NCBI GenBank assembly: GCA_013373105.1
Contig: JABXIJ010000004.1
Location: 1 to 64,000, forward strand
Reading direction: 5' to 3'
DNA length: 64,000 nt
DNA from: Flavobacteriaceae bacterium
Lineage (GTDB): Bacteria; Bacteroidota; Bacteroidia; Flavobacteriales; Flavobacteriaceae
Below are positions 53,994 through 63,057 of this stretch, piece by piece. Within the stretch, counting starts at the first letter, position 1, and every line of letters starts with the position of its first letter. Below the pieces are notes generated by a model, which saw only the letters and a program-made list of their open reading frames with translations, made no database searches and was not told where the DNA came from. A program made the translations under genes and the position numbers.

Positions 53994-55781
53994 CTAGCCT
54001 TCGCAACTAGCACATTCTTTCTTTTGTTTAAATTTCTGTGCAGCATTCATACTGTGTTGATAGTACATAGATTTTACACCTAACTTCCAAGCATTTACAT
54101 ACACTTTATTTAAATCTTTAATTGGCATATCTGGATGCACCATTATGTTTATAGATTGCCCTTGATCTATATAGTTTTGACGGTTTGCAGCTTGATATAC
54201 AATTACATTCTGATCGATTTCAGAATACGTTTTAAACACGTCTTTTTCGTGCTCAGTTAAGAAATCTAAATGTTGTACAGAACCATCATTATCTCTAATA
54301 CTTTTCCATACATCAGATGTGTTTTCACCTTTTTCTTCTAAAAGTTTTTCTAATATTGGGTTCTTAATAGTTGTTTTAATTTTAGCAATATCTTTTACAT
54401 AAATATTAGACCAAATTGGTTCTATACCTTGTGAAACTTGACCTAAAATAAATGCAGAAGACGTTGTTGGTGCAATTGCATTTAAGGTAGTATTACGTCT
54501 TCCATAACCTTTTAAAATTGCTGGCTCACCATATTCTTTTGCCATTTCTTCTGAAGCTGCATAAGATTTTTCTTTAATCACCTTAAAGATTTCATTATTT
54601 AAATTAAATGCTTCTTGACTATCGAATGCTAACATTTTAGACTGTAATAAAGAGTGCCATCCTAATGCACCTAAACCTAAAGCTCTATTTTCTTTAGCAA
54701 ACTTGTAGGCTTTTTCCATGAAAGAAAAAGTAAGTTGATCGTCTTTGTTTGGTGAGTCTTTATACACTTCTAATTTGGTAATAAACTCTTCCATCACTGC
54801 ATCTAAGAAGTAAGTAAGTGTTTCAACTGCATCAGTATCTTTCCACTTGTCATAGTGTAACAAGTTTATAGATGATAAGCAACAAACAAAAGACCACTCT
54901 TCGTTAGAAGGTAACATAATTTCTGTACACAAATTACTAGCGTGAATAGTTAGGTTTTTGTCTTTGTATACATCAACAGTTTCGTTATTTGCATTATCTC
55001 TAAATAAAATATATGGATAACCTATTTCTCCTCTTGATTGTAAAACTTTAGCCCAGATTGTTCTTTTTTCTACATCACCATCAATCATTTCTTGCATCCA
55101 TTGGTTACCAACAGTCACACCATGAGTTAACTCTTGAATTGGATTCCCTTCTTTACCTATTTCTAAGAATTCTTTAATATCTGGATGATCTATAGGCAAG
55201 TATGGTGAAAATCTACCTCTTCTTACAGAACCTTGACTAACTACATCAACCATTTTTTCGAACAATTGCATAATATGTACAGAACCTGAAGAAGAACCAT
55301 TATTTTTTACTTCTGCACCTCTAGGACGCAATTTCCCAAAATAACCTGAAGTACCTCCTCCTAATTTAGACATCATTCCTACTTCTGATTGAGAGAATAG
55401 AATATCTCCCATATCATCTGCTATGTGCGACCCAAAACAGCTAATTGGTAAACCTCTTTTTTTACCAAAATTCGACCAAACAGGAGAGGCTAAAGAGAAA
55501 AAACCTTCTGCCATATATTTATAAAACTTGTCAGCAAAACCTGGTTTCTTTAAAATACGTTCAGCATTTTCTGCTATTTCTCTAATTCTTCCTTCAGGTG
55601 TAGCACCTTCTGTTAAGTAACCAGATTCTAAAAATTTACGGCTATTTTCTGTTAACCATTCAATTTTTGGTTGGTCGTACATTTTATCTAGAATTTCCTG
55701 TCTAGAAGAATTTCTTGCTGCTTTTAACTTCTCGAAGTCAGAAGTTTGCTCTGTTTGGGTTTTTGTAGTGTTTTGGCTCAT
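53994..55781 (-). CDS. nrdA: Ribonucleotide reductase large subunit, class I, no ATP-cone
   Basis: Reduces ribonucleotides to deoxyribonucleotides. The 595-residue subunit begins directly with the helical domain and lacks the N-terminal ATP-cone found in E. coli NrdA (761 residues). Catalytic residues appear as Cys in LPISCFGSH, the Asn-Cys-Glu of SNLCTEIML, and the second redox Cys in FVCCLSSINL. A C-terminal CxxC (CASCEG) shuttles electrons from thioredoxin. nrdB lies immediately upstream (3 bases). Activity regulation is probably carried by NrdB's cone. Confidence 0.93.
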   Translation of the reverse strand: MSQNTTKTQTEQTSDFEKLKAARNSSRQEILDKMYDQPKIEWLTENSRKFLESGYLTEGATPEGRIREIAENAERILKKPGFADKFYKYMAEGFFSLASPVWSNFGKKRGLPISCFGSHIADDMGDILFSQSEVGMMSKLGGGTSGYFGKLRPRGAEVKNNGSSSGSVHIMQLFEKMVDVVSQGSVRRGRFSPYLPIDHPDIKEFLEIGKEGNPIQELTHGVTVGNQWMQEMIDGDVEKRTIWAKVLQSRGEIGYPYILFRDNANNETVDVYKDKNLTIHASNLCTEIMLPSNEEWSFVCCLSSINLLHYDKWKDTDAVETLTYFLDAVMEEFITKLEVYKDSPNKDDQLTFSFMEKAYKFAKENRALGLGALGWHSLLQSKMLAFDSQEAFNLNNEIFKVIKEKSYAASEEMAKEYGEPAILKGYGRRNTTLNAIAPTTSSAFILGQVSQGIEPIWSNIYVKDIAKIKTTIKNPILEKLLEEKGENTSDVWKSIRDNDGSVQHLDFLTEHEKDVFKTYSEIDQNVIVYQAANRQNYIDQGQSINIMVHPDMPIKDLNKVYVNAWKLGVKSMYYQHSMNAAQKFKQKKECASCEG

Positions 55782-55783
55782 GG

Positions 55784-57058
55784 TTAAAATAAATCGTCGC
55801 TAGTTATACTTTTTGTTCTTTTACTGTAGTTTATAGATCTTTTTACAAAGAAATCTCCGTGTTTGGTTCCAATTATTTCATCATCAAACCATTCAGTTTC
55901 TGCTAATAATTTTTCGTCTATATCAAATACTTTTGGAATATCTATACTCTCTAAAGAGTTGTTAAATCTGTTTTTAATGAATTCATTAATTACATCTTTT
56001 GGTAAAAAATCTAACTCTCCTTTTTCAAAAATCCAATCTATAATTTTACTTTCTGCAAAGTAAGCTTCTTCACAAATTTCTTGAATTAGCTTTGTGTAAT
56101 CATCATCAAACCAATCAGGATTTTCTTCTTTAATTATTTTAATAATATCTATACCAAAATCTCCATGAATTTGCTCTTCTTTAGAAGTTGCTTCAACAAC
56201 ATTAGAAATACCTTTTAATGCATTTTTATACTTATTAAAAGCCATTATAATTAGGAATTGAGAAAATAACGATACGTGCTCTATGAATAATGAAAATAAT
56301 AAAACAGACTCAGCGAAATCTTTATTTTCTTCGCTTTTAACATTTTTTAATGCAGTTTCAAGATAGTTTACACGACGCATTATTACAGGATTTTTCTTTA
56401 ACGACTCAAATTCGTTGTTTAATCCTAAAATTTCTAATAAATGAGAATATGCATCATGATGACGAACTTCACTTTCTGCAAAAGTTGATCCTACAGAACC
56501 AATTTCTGGTTTTGGCATTCTTTTGTAAATATCTCCCCAGAAAGATTTAACGGCAACTTCAATTTGAGAAATAGCTAACATAGTATTTTTAATGGCATGT
56601 CTTTCTGTTGAAGATAAATGTGTTTTAAAATCTTGAATATCACTTGTAAAGTTAAACTCTGTATGAATCCAATAAGAATGTCTAATTGCGTCTACATATT
56701 CATATAAAGCTGGATATTCGTAAGGCTTTAAGTTTAACCTTTTCTCAAATATGTTAGATTTTCTATTTCTAGCCTGTTCATCTCTATATAAAATGTAGGC
56801 TTTTGCCACATCACGAAAAGGGCTATCCATTAATTTTACCTCTACAATATCTTGTACTTGTTCTACTGTAGGAACATAGTTTGGTTCCATAAGTTTCCTC
56901 TCCAATAATGTACCGTAAACAATTTTTGAAATTGCAATAGCATCTTCTCTTGTACCATTGTCAACAGAATTCATTGCTTTTTCGATAGCATGTGTTATTT
57001 TGTCGAGCTCAAAAGTACAAGTTGTGTAGTCTCTTTTAATGATGTGCGTTATTTCCAC
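55784..57058 (-). CDS. nrdB: Ribonucleotide reductase small subunit with N-terminal ATP-cone
   Basis: Generates the radical used by NrdA. Residues about 4-100 form an ATP-cone (IIKRDYTTCTFELDKITHAI...VEQVQDIVEVKLMD...VAKAYILYRDE), a regulatory domain normally on NrdA. The ferritin-like part follows, with EVRHHDAY placing Glu197, His200 and Tyr204 at the positions of E. coli Glu115, His118 and Tyr122 by my alignment. In Leeuwenhoekiella blandensis, also a flavobacterium, a cone on NrdB was shown to control activity through ATP/dATP-driven oligomerisation. The cofactor metal cannot be inferred here. Confidence 0.93.
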   Translation of the reverse strand: MEITHIIKRDYTTCTFELDKITHAIEKAMNSVDNGTREDAIAISKIVYGTLLERKLMEPNYVPTVEQVQDIVEVKLMDSPFRDVAKAYILYRDEQARNRKSNIFEKRLNLKPYEYPALYEYVDAIRHSYWIHTEFNFTSDIQDFKTHLSSTERHAIKNTMLAISQIEVAVKSFWGDIYKRMPKPEIGSVGSTFAESEVRHHDAYSHLLEILGLNNEFESLKKNPVIMRRVNYLETALKNVKSEENKDFAESVLLFSLFIEHVSLFSQFLIIMAFNKYKNALKGISNVVEATSKEEQIHGDFGIDIIKIIKEENPDWFDDDYTKLIQEICEEAYFAESKIIDWIFEKGELDFLPKDVINEFIKNRFNNSLESIDIPKVFDIDEKLLAETEWFDDEIIGTKHGDFFVKRSINYSKRTKSITSDDLF

Positions 57059-57460
57059 TGTAAAATGTAATTAAAATGTTAATTTCTGTCCCTAACAAAG
57101 ATTGTTATTTTTGTTTTTATAGGAAAGACATTTTTATTCACAAATTCCATGAAGTTTTTAACAAATCAATATTTTTTTACTTTTCTTTGTGAAAAATTAT
57201 TTTTTATAACTATCTAATTACATGTATTTTACAAATTTAAATCTTGCTAGACTACTGATTCTATTGACATTCTAGTAAAGCACTTTTTTGAATCAAAAAA
57301 ATTAAAATATTTATGCTAAAACAGCAAAATTTTTAAAAACTTACATCCATTAAAAACTTAATACATTAAAATTTATTTAGAATTTGTTTACATAGCACTC
57401 TTTACTGTTATTTCTTTATAAAATTTCTTTTTTGCAGTATTTTTGTGAAAACTTTTTTGA
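57059..57460. other. Divergent intergenic region of nrdB and ctaA
   Basis: About 400 AT-rich bases without a credible ORF. A -7 box for ctaA (TATTTTTG, 57438-57445) is visible. For nrdB I find only an imperfect box (AATCTTTG on the minus strand, 57102-57095). I searched by eye for an NrdR-type inverted repeat and found none. Nothing else recognisable. Confidence 0.5.
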
Positions 57461-58483
57461 ATGAAAAATAGATTCCCAAAAATTATAAAAATTGCAATTA
57501 TTTCTGTTTATCTGATTTTTTTAGCAGGATCTGTTGTAAGAATGACTGGTTCTGGAATGGGTTGTCCAGATTGGCCAAAATGTTTTGGATATTACATTCC
57601 TCCTACATCTGAAGAACAAATTACTTGGAAACCTAATACCAAGTTTAAAAAAGGCTATATTATTGTAAAAGATGAAGAGTTATATGTTGCAGAAAAAGAC
57701 TTAACAACAAACGCTGAATTCAACTTAAAGAACTGGACTAAATACACAAAACACGATTACGCAACTTTTAACAAATTCCATACTTGGACAGAGTACATCA
57801 ATAGACTTGTATCTGTTTTAGCTGGTTTTGTGTTCTTGTTTTTAATATATGGTTCTACTAAATTTTGGAAAGAAAAAAAGAGCATAACATTATTATCTTT
57901 TGTGTCTTTCTTTTTAATGTTATTTGAAGCTTGGTTAGGTAAAACTGTTGTAGACAGTAACCTAACACCAACTATTATAACCATTCATATGGTGGTAGGT
58001 CTTATTATAATTGCCCTATTATTATGTTTAAATTATATCATTTCAGAAAAGAAAACCTATTCCTATCATAGTTTATTTAATAAGCTATTAATTGTAGCTA
58101 TAATATTCTCTTTAGTACAAATTGCAATGGGAACTCAGGTCAGACAATTTATAGATGAGCAAGTAAAATTATTTGGCTTTGAAAATAAAAACTACAGTTT
58201 AATGGATCCTAATTGGAAATTTTATTTTCACAGATCTTTTACCATAGCTATAATTCTTGTAAACGTTGGAATGTTTTATATAAATCAAGTTAATAACTTA
58301 GGTTACAAACTTGTTAATTGGATTCTATTTTTAATCTTTTTGGAAACTATTACAGGAATCTTAATGTATTATGCAGAAATTCCATTTGGCACACAAGCCA
58401 TACATTTAATGTCTGGTGCTATTTTATTTGGTTTGCAATTTTACCTTTGGATTCAAAGTAGAAAAACTGTTGCAATAAATTAA
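57461..58483 (+). CDS. ctaA: Heme A synthase (COX15/CtaA)
   Basis: Oxidises the C8 methyl of heme O to the formyl of heme A, for aa3-type oxidases. The 340-residue membrane protein begins with the characteristic VRMTGSGMGCPDWPKCFG and has about eight membrane segments. Conserved His ligands are found in FNKFHTWTEYINR, TIHMVVG, FHRSFTIAI and AIHLMSG. An insert between the first and second segments (about 60 residues rich in Lys) is normal in Bacteroidota. Cytochrome oxidase genes themselves are outside the window. Confidence 0.92.
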   Translation: MKNRFPKIIKIAIISVYLIFLAGSVVRMTGSGMGCPDWPKCFGYYIPPTSEEQITWKPNTKFKKGYIIVKDEELYVAEKDLTTNAEFNLKNWTKYTKHDYATFNKFHTWTEYINRLVSVLAGFVFLFLIYGSTKFWKEKKSITLLSFVSFFLMLFEAWLGKTVVDSNLTPTIITIHMVVGLIIIALLLCLNYIISEKKTYSYHSLFNKLLIVAIIFSLVQIAMGTQVRQFIDEQVKLFGFENKNYSLMDPNWKFYFHRSFTIAIILVNVGMFYINQVNNLGYKLVNWILFLIFLETITGILMYYAEIPFGTQAIHLMSGAILFGLQFYLWIQSRKTVAIN

Positions 58484-58491
58484 TACACTTT

Positions 58492-58914
58492 TTAAGGATG
58501 TGCATTTACCCAAACTTCGCCATCAGAAAAATATTCTTTTTTCCAAATTGGTACAGTTTGTTTAAGGGTATCTATAGCAAATTCACAAGCTAAAAAAGCT
58601 GCTTTTCTATGTTTTGCTGAAACAGTAATAATTACAGGAACATCTCCAATTTGTAATAAACCTTCTGCATGATGAATGGCAATTTTTTTGATGTCGAAAT
58701 CTACTAAGGCTTTGTCAGCTATTTTTTGCATTTCTTTAATCGCCATTGGTTTATAGGTAGAAAAATCTAATTGCTGTACTGCTTTTCCTTTAGTATCATT
58801 TCTAACAGTGCCTACAAAAACAGCAATACCACCACAAGTATCATCTTCTACGAAATTATAACAACTCTGAAGATCTAATTTTTTGGAAGTTATTTTAACA
58901 GAAGTATTCTTCAT
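58492..58914 (-). CDS. moaE: Molybdopterin synthase catalytic subunit
   Basis: With MoaD, inserts two sulfurs into precursor Z to form molybdopterin. The 140-residue protein shows GGIAVFVGTVRNDTKGK, YKPMAIKEM, IAIHHAEGLLQIGDVPVI and the C-terminal PIWKKEYFSDGEVWVNAHP with catalytic Lys residues. Its partner moaD is on the same strand 335 bases further on, with a DUF3817 gene read in the opposite direction between them. Confidence 0.94.
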   Translation of the reverse strand: MKNTSVKITSKKLDLQSCYNFVEDDTCGGIAVFVGTVRNDTKGKAVQQLDFSTYKPMAIKEMQKIADKALVDFDIKKIAIHHAEGLLQIGDVPVIITVSAKHRKAAFLACEFAIDTLKQTVPIWKKEYFSDGEVWVNAHP

Positions 58915-58942
58915 AATATCACAAATTTAATAATTCAGAACG

Positions 58943-58950
58943 TATCTTTG
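58943..58950 (+). promoter_or_regulatory. -7 promoter box of the DUF3817 gene
   Basis: TATCTTTG lies 26 bases before the ATG at 58976. It supports transcription of the small gene from its own promoter between moaE and moaD. Confidence 0.45.
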
Positions 58951-58975
58951 CGTTGCTTTTATAAATGATTTTTTA

Positions 58976-59248
58976 ATGAAAATTTTCTTTAGAATTGTTA
59001 GCTTTTTAGAAGGTATTTCTTATCTATTATTAATGTCTTTAGGGCTTTATTTTAAATATGTTTTAAACGACCCAAGTTTTGTTAAGCTTTTTGGTATGCC
59101 TCATGGTATATTATTTATGTTATACATAATTTTGGCTGTACTCTTTAGGTCTGAAATAAAATGGAAAAGTAAAGATTTTACTATTATTTTATTAGCTTCA
59201 ATAATACCTTTTGGTACTTTTTATGTAGATAAAAAATACCTGAGATAA
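58976..59248 (+). CDS. DUF3817 small membrane protein
   Basis: A 90-residue protein with three hydrophobic segments (about residues 5-25, 39-57 and 65-80). It contains FLEGISYLLLM, GLYFKY and MPHGILFMLYI, the signatures I associate with DUF3817. The function of this family is unknown. The stop codon is directly adjacent to the moaD stop codon on the other strand. Confidence 0.85.
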   Translation: MKIFFRIVSFLEGISYLLLMSLGLYFKYVLNDPSFVKLFGMPHGILFMLYIILAVLFRSEIKWKSKDFTIILLASIIPFGTFYVDKKYLR

Positions 59249-59491
59249 TTAACCTCCACTAACAGGTGGTATGATTGCTACAACATCATTAGGTTTTAAG
59301 AAAATATCATAACTAGCATATTCTTCGTTAACTGCAATTGCATACGAATTTAGATTATTCAAATCTTTGAATTTTTCTTTTAAAATTTCTTTTAAATCGT
59401 TTACAGAACAATTATCATTTACTTCTAAATTGATGTTGCTTTCCCCAGTTAAATCTTTAGTAATTCCAAAAAAAAGTATCCTTACATTCAT
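59249..59491 (-). CDS. moaD: Molybdopterin synthase sulfur-carrier subunit
   Basis: Ubiquitin-like sulfur carrier; its C-terminal Gly-Gly (PPVSGG) is thiocarboxylated and then enters the MoaE active site. The 80 residues include VRILFFGITKDLTG and VAIIPPVSGG, standard for MoaD. It is 6 bases downstream of the large DUF5686 gene, so its expression may depend on that transcript. The rest of the molybdenum-cofactor pathway is not in the window. Confidence 0.92.
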   Translation of the reverse strand: MNVRILFFGITKDLTGESNINLEVNDNCSVNDLKEILKEKFKDLNNLNSYAIAVNEEYASYDIFLKPNDVVAIIPPVSGG

Positions 59492-59497
59492 TACTAT

Positions 59498-61966
59498 TTA
59501 CTGAAATAAATTAATTCTAAACACAAAACCATCTTCTTTAATTCCACCATAATTAGCTCTAACATATTCAAATCTAAAAAACTTCCACTTTCCAAAACCA
59601 ATATTACTTAAACCAATAGAATATTCTGAGTAAGGGTGTTTATCTGCCATAAATAATATTTTGCCACCAGTAACTAAATGTAAGTTCAATTTATTTAATA
59701 ATGGAATTCTTCCTAAGATAGATCCTTTAAAATTGTGTTCTATATGTGCTTCTGCATATTTATCGTTCGTATAATATTTATAATACTCTAACAAATTAAA
59801 ACTATTTAATTGCCTATCTATAGGAAATAACAATTGATTTCCATTAGCCTGAAGAAAATCCATAAAAGCAATATTTTTTTTCTTTAAAAAAGCACCAGCT
59901 CTTAGATAATAACTAAAGTTACCAAAGTTACCAGTATTTAAATACTGTCTTATATTAGCAATAAATACATCTGAATTTAAATTAGTGTTACTTGCACCAA
60001 ATCTTTTAACATAATTTAAACTGATAGTTGGGTACTTATTATTACCAATATTTACTTTTCTATTTGGGTACGATAAATATTTTTGACCAAAAACAAATGT
60101 TGCACCAACATTTAACGTTGCAATTGTGTGTTCATTAAATGGTGCATTTACAAAATCTGTAGGGTTTAATGGATTATTAGAAGTATAGGGGTCATTTGTT
60201 CTTTGTTTAGCAAATGAATAGTTTGTGGTATTAAATAACGGACTTCTCTTAGCATATTCTAATGATGATGAAAAATAAAGTCCATTTTTTATTTCTTCTG
60301 AATAGTCTATTCTTGCAAAAGTTTTTTCATAAATTTTCATGTAGTTTTTTCTATAAAACAATGAACTAATTGTATTGTTGAGTTTTAAAATAGGCTCTCT
60401 TCCATTAAACTGTCTAATAGCTGTACCACCTGAAATAGATAATCTTGGTCTAGTTATATTATCCCATTTTTTTGTAAAATAGAATGTTGGTCTTGCAATT
60501 TTATCTGAGAAACCATAATTTACATTAAAACCTGCATTCCACCATTTTCCATTATCGTTTAAACTTTTAAAATAACTAAGACCTAAAGAGAAATTAAAAC
60601 CCTGTACTGTATTAAAACTAAAATTACTTATTAAACCACTAAATGACAACGACCAATCTTCATAAGAGTTTCTAAAAGTATACCCTGTAAATGGCGAAAT
60701 TAAATTGAATTTATTTTGAATATGATCTACAGAATCTAAATATTTTTTAGATTTTCTAACCACTTTTATACTGTCTTTAATTTTATAGTCTTTAACTTCT
60801 TCTTTTGTTAAAGGAACTGGCCTTAAGTGATTCCAATAAACACTATCTTTTTCTGTAGCATTTTCTTCGAAAGTTAATACCTCATTGGTAAAGGTATTTG
60901 CTATAAAATTAGGCGTAAAGTTATAATTTGAATAAGCAGATGAAAAACGACCATCAAGTTTAAAACCTAAAAAGTTTACTTTAAAATCTATGCTCTGGCT
61001 AATTAATACCCAAGCATCATTTGTAGAAGAATAGTTGTAATCTTGTTTTAATTTTAATCTATCTACTGCAGGAATATTTACTTGAGCACCAGTTACAGTT
61101 ACATCAATACCATAAATTTCCCAATCATCTTCTACTATATAAATAGCACCTTCAAAAACTCTATCATTTTTTCGTTTAGGAATAATTTTAATCTTATTTA
61201 TTAGCTTTCCACTCTTATCATATAAGGTACCTATTAACTTATAGGAATAATGGGCAAAGGCATTGTCTGAAATTGGTGAAATTAAATCGTTTCCAAACTC
61301 AACATTATTGTTGTAAAAATTAATATTAGTATCTTCTGCTCTATTAAAACTAATACCATTATCTTCTCCTGAAACTTTTGAAGCTATTATGTTTTCTTTA
61401 AATGCTTTAGGATTTTTTTTAAATTTAATTTCTGAAACAGTTTCAGATAAATAAATAATACCACTTCTTGTAGAGTCTAAACCTCCACCAAAATCACCTA
61501 AGTTTTGCCCTAAAATATTTTTTGGAGCATCTTTAATTCTATACAAACCTCTTGAATAAAAATTTGCTGTATAGTTAGCATACTTATTTGTGTTTTCTTC
61601 TTTTTTTGCAATTACATTTCGAATAATTCTGTTAGCAGGATTATCTTTAGTGGATATAACTATTTCTGCTAAATCAACCTTTTCTTCTTGTAAATTAATA
61701 TTTATTGTATAAGGAAATTTGGTAATAGATACCTTTCGCACTTCAGTTTTATAACCTAAGTATTTAAACACTACTTCATAAGTTCCAAGCTTATTAATCT
61801 CTAATACAAATTCTCCATTATCATTACTAGTTGTTCCTGTAACAATGCCTTGCAAATAAACGCTTACAAAAGAAAGTGGCTCATTCTTAGTGTTAGTAAC
61901 TTTCCCTTTTATTTGAGCATAGGATGCAATAGAAAAAAAGAATAAAACAAAAAAGTACTTTTTCAT
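59498..61966 (-). CDS. DUF5686 outer-membrane protein with carboxypeptidase-like regulatory domain
   Basis: An 822-residue exported protein. The signal peptide is MKKYFFVLFFFSIASYAQ. Residues about 18-105 form a CarboxypepD_reg-like beta-sandwich (IKGKVTNTKNEPLSFVSVYLQG...GTYEVVFKYLGYKT), the domain also fronting SusC receptors. The remainder is beta-rich with aromatic strands and ends in FRINLFQ, close to the terminal-Phe rule of barrels. No TonB plug is present. The function is unknown. A -7-like box TAAGTTTG (61996-61989, minus) precedes it. Confidence 0.83.
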   Translation of the reverse strand: MKKYFFVLFFFSIASYAQIKGKVTNTKNEPLSFVSVYLQGIVTGTTSNDNGEFVLEINKLGTYEVVFKYLGYKTEVRKVSITKFPYTININLQEEKVDLAEIVISTKDNPANRIIRNVIAKKEENTNKYANYTANFYSRGLYRIKDAPKNILGQNLGDFGGGLDSTRSGIIYLSETVSEIKFKKNPKAFKENIIASKVSGEDNGISFNRAEDTNINFYNNNVEFGNDLISPISDNAFAHYSYKLIGTLYDKSGKLINKIKIIPKRKNDRVFEGAIYIVEDDWEIYGIDVTVTGAQVNIPAVDRLKLKQDYNYSSTNDAWVLISQSIDFKVNFLGFKLDGRFSSAYSNYNFTPNFIANTFTNEVLTFEENATEKDSVYWNHLRPVPLTKEEVKDYKIKDSIKVVRKSKKYLDSVDHIQNKFNLISPFTGYTFRNSYEDWSLSFSGLISNFSFNTVQGFNFSLGLSYFKSLNDNGKWWNAGFNVNYGFSDKIARPTFYFTKKWDNITRPRLSISGGTAIRQFNGREPILKLNNTISSLFYRKNYMKIYEKTFARIDYSEEIKNGLYFSSSLEYAKRSPLFNTTNYSFAKQRTNDPYTSNNPLNPTDFVNAPFNEHTIATLNVGATFVFGQKYLSYPNRKVNIGNNKYPTISLNYVKRFGASNTNLNSDVFIANIRQYLNTGNFGNFSYYLRAGAFLKKKNIAFMDFLQANGNQLLFPIDRQLNSFNLLEYYKYYTNDKYAEAHIEHNFKGSILGRIPLLNKLNLHLVTGGKILFMADKHPYSEYSIGLSNIGFGKWKFFRFEYVRANYGGIKEDGFVFRINLFQ

Positions 61967-62052
61967 GGGTTAGTTTTATTGATAGACGCAAACTTAAATG
62001 AATTGTTACCACTAAATCTTAAAAAATTGTAAAACAACACACAATAGTTTCT

Positions 62053-62060
62053 TAATTTTG
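62053..62060 (+). promoter_or_regulatory. -7 promoter box of queG
   Basis: TAATTTTG, only 8 bases before the ATG at 62069, so a very short leader is expected if it is used. No good -33 TTG is visible. Confidence 0.35.
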
Positions 62061-62068
62061 ATTTTATC

Positions 62069-62992
62069 ATGTCTAAAGCAAAATATACACATTTTATAAA
62101 ACAAGAAGCTAAAAAACTAGGTTTTTTAAATTGCGGTATTGCTAAGGCAGAATTTTTAGAAGTAGAAGCACCTAGATTAGAAAAATGGTTAACTAATGGT
62201 TTCCATGCAAAAATGCAATACATGGAAAATCATTTTGACAAACGTTTAGACCCAAGACTACTTGTTGATGATGCTAAATCTGTAATCTCACTTTCATTCA
62301 ATTATTTTCCAAACAAAACTCAAAATTCAGAGAGTTATAAAATTGCAAAATATGCTTATGGGGAAGATTATCATCATGTCATCAAAGAAAAACTTAGAGA
62401 ATTACTACAAGCTATCCAAGATGAAATTGGCGAAGTTTCTGGTCGTTGTTTTGTAGATTCAGCACCAGTTTTAGAACGTGCTTGGGCAGAAAAAGCAGGA
62501 ATTGGTTGGAATGGTAAACACTCCTTACACATTCAAAAACAAGCTGGCTCCTATTTTTTTTTAGCAGAATTGATAATTGATTTAGAGTTGAAGTATGATA
62601 CACCTACTACAACTAACCATTGTGGTACTTGTACCAAATGCATAGATGCTTGCCCTACAGAAGCTATTTTACCAAATAATGTTATAGATAGTAATAAATG
62701 TATTTCATATTTAACCATTGAATTAAAAGATAATATCCCCAATCAATTTAAAACCCAAATGAACGATTGGATGTTTGGTTGCGATATTTGTCAAGAAGTT
62801 TGTCCTTGGAATCGTTTTTCTTCACCTCATCAAGAATCATTATTTAACCCAAAACAAGAACTTTTAGACTTTTCAAAACAAGATTGGCAAGAACTCACTG
62901 AAGAGACCTTTAAAAAGGTGTTTAAAAAATCTGCTGTAAAAAGAACAAAGTTCAATGGATTGAAGAGAAATATTCAATTTTTAAAAGAATAA
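62069..62992 (+). CDS. queG: Epoxyqueuosine reductase
   Basis: Last enzyme of queuosine synthesis in tRNA; reduces epoxyqueuosine with cobalamin and two [4Fe-4S] clusters. The 307 residues include [11 protein letters not shown] and [16 protein letters not shown], then the [19 protein letters not shown] motif (catalytic Asp). The two ferredoxin-like clusters are [16 protein letters not shown] and [10 protein letters not shown]. This is the short form without the C-terminal HEAT-like repeats, as in many Bacteroidota. Identification is secure. Confidence 0.95.
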   Translation: MSKAKYTHFIKQEAKKLGFLNCGIAKAEFLEVEAPRLEKWLTNGFHAKMQYMENHFDKRLDPRLLVDDAKSVISLSFNYFPNKTQNSESYKIAKYAYGEDYHHVIKEKLRELLQAIQDEIGEVSGRCFVDSAPVLERAWAEKAGIGWNGKHSLHIQKQAGSYFFLAELIIDLELKYDTPTTTNHCGTCTKCIDACPTEAILPNNVIDSNKCISYLTIELKDNIPNQFKTQMNDWMFGCDICQEVCPWNRFSSPHQESLFNPKQELLDFSKQDWQELTEETFKKVFKKSAVKRTKFNGLKRNIQFLKE

Positions 62993-63022
62993 AAATATCC
63001 TATACTCTTCTATTGAAAACCA

Positions 63023-63030
63023 TATATTTG
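63023..63030 (+). promoter_or_regulatory. -7 promoter box of the malic enzyme gene
   Basis: TATATTTG, 27 bases before the ATG at 63058; perfect TAnnTTTG match, -33 element unclear. Confidence 0.45.
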
Positions 63031-63057
63031 TATGCCAAACAAGCAAACAACTAACTT

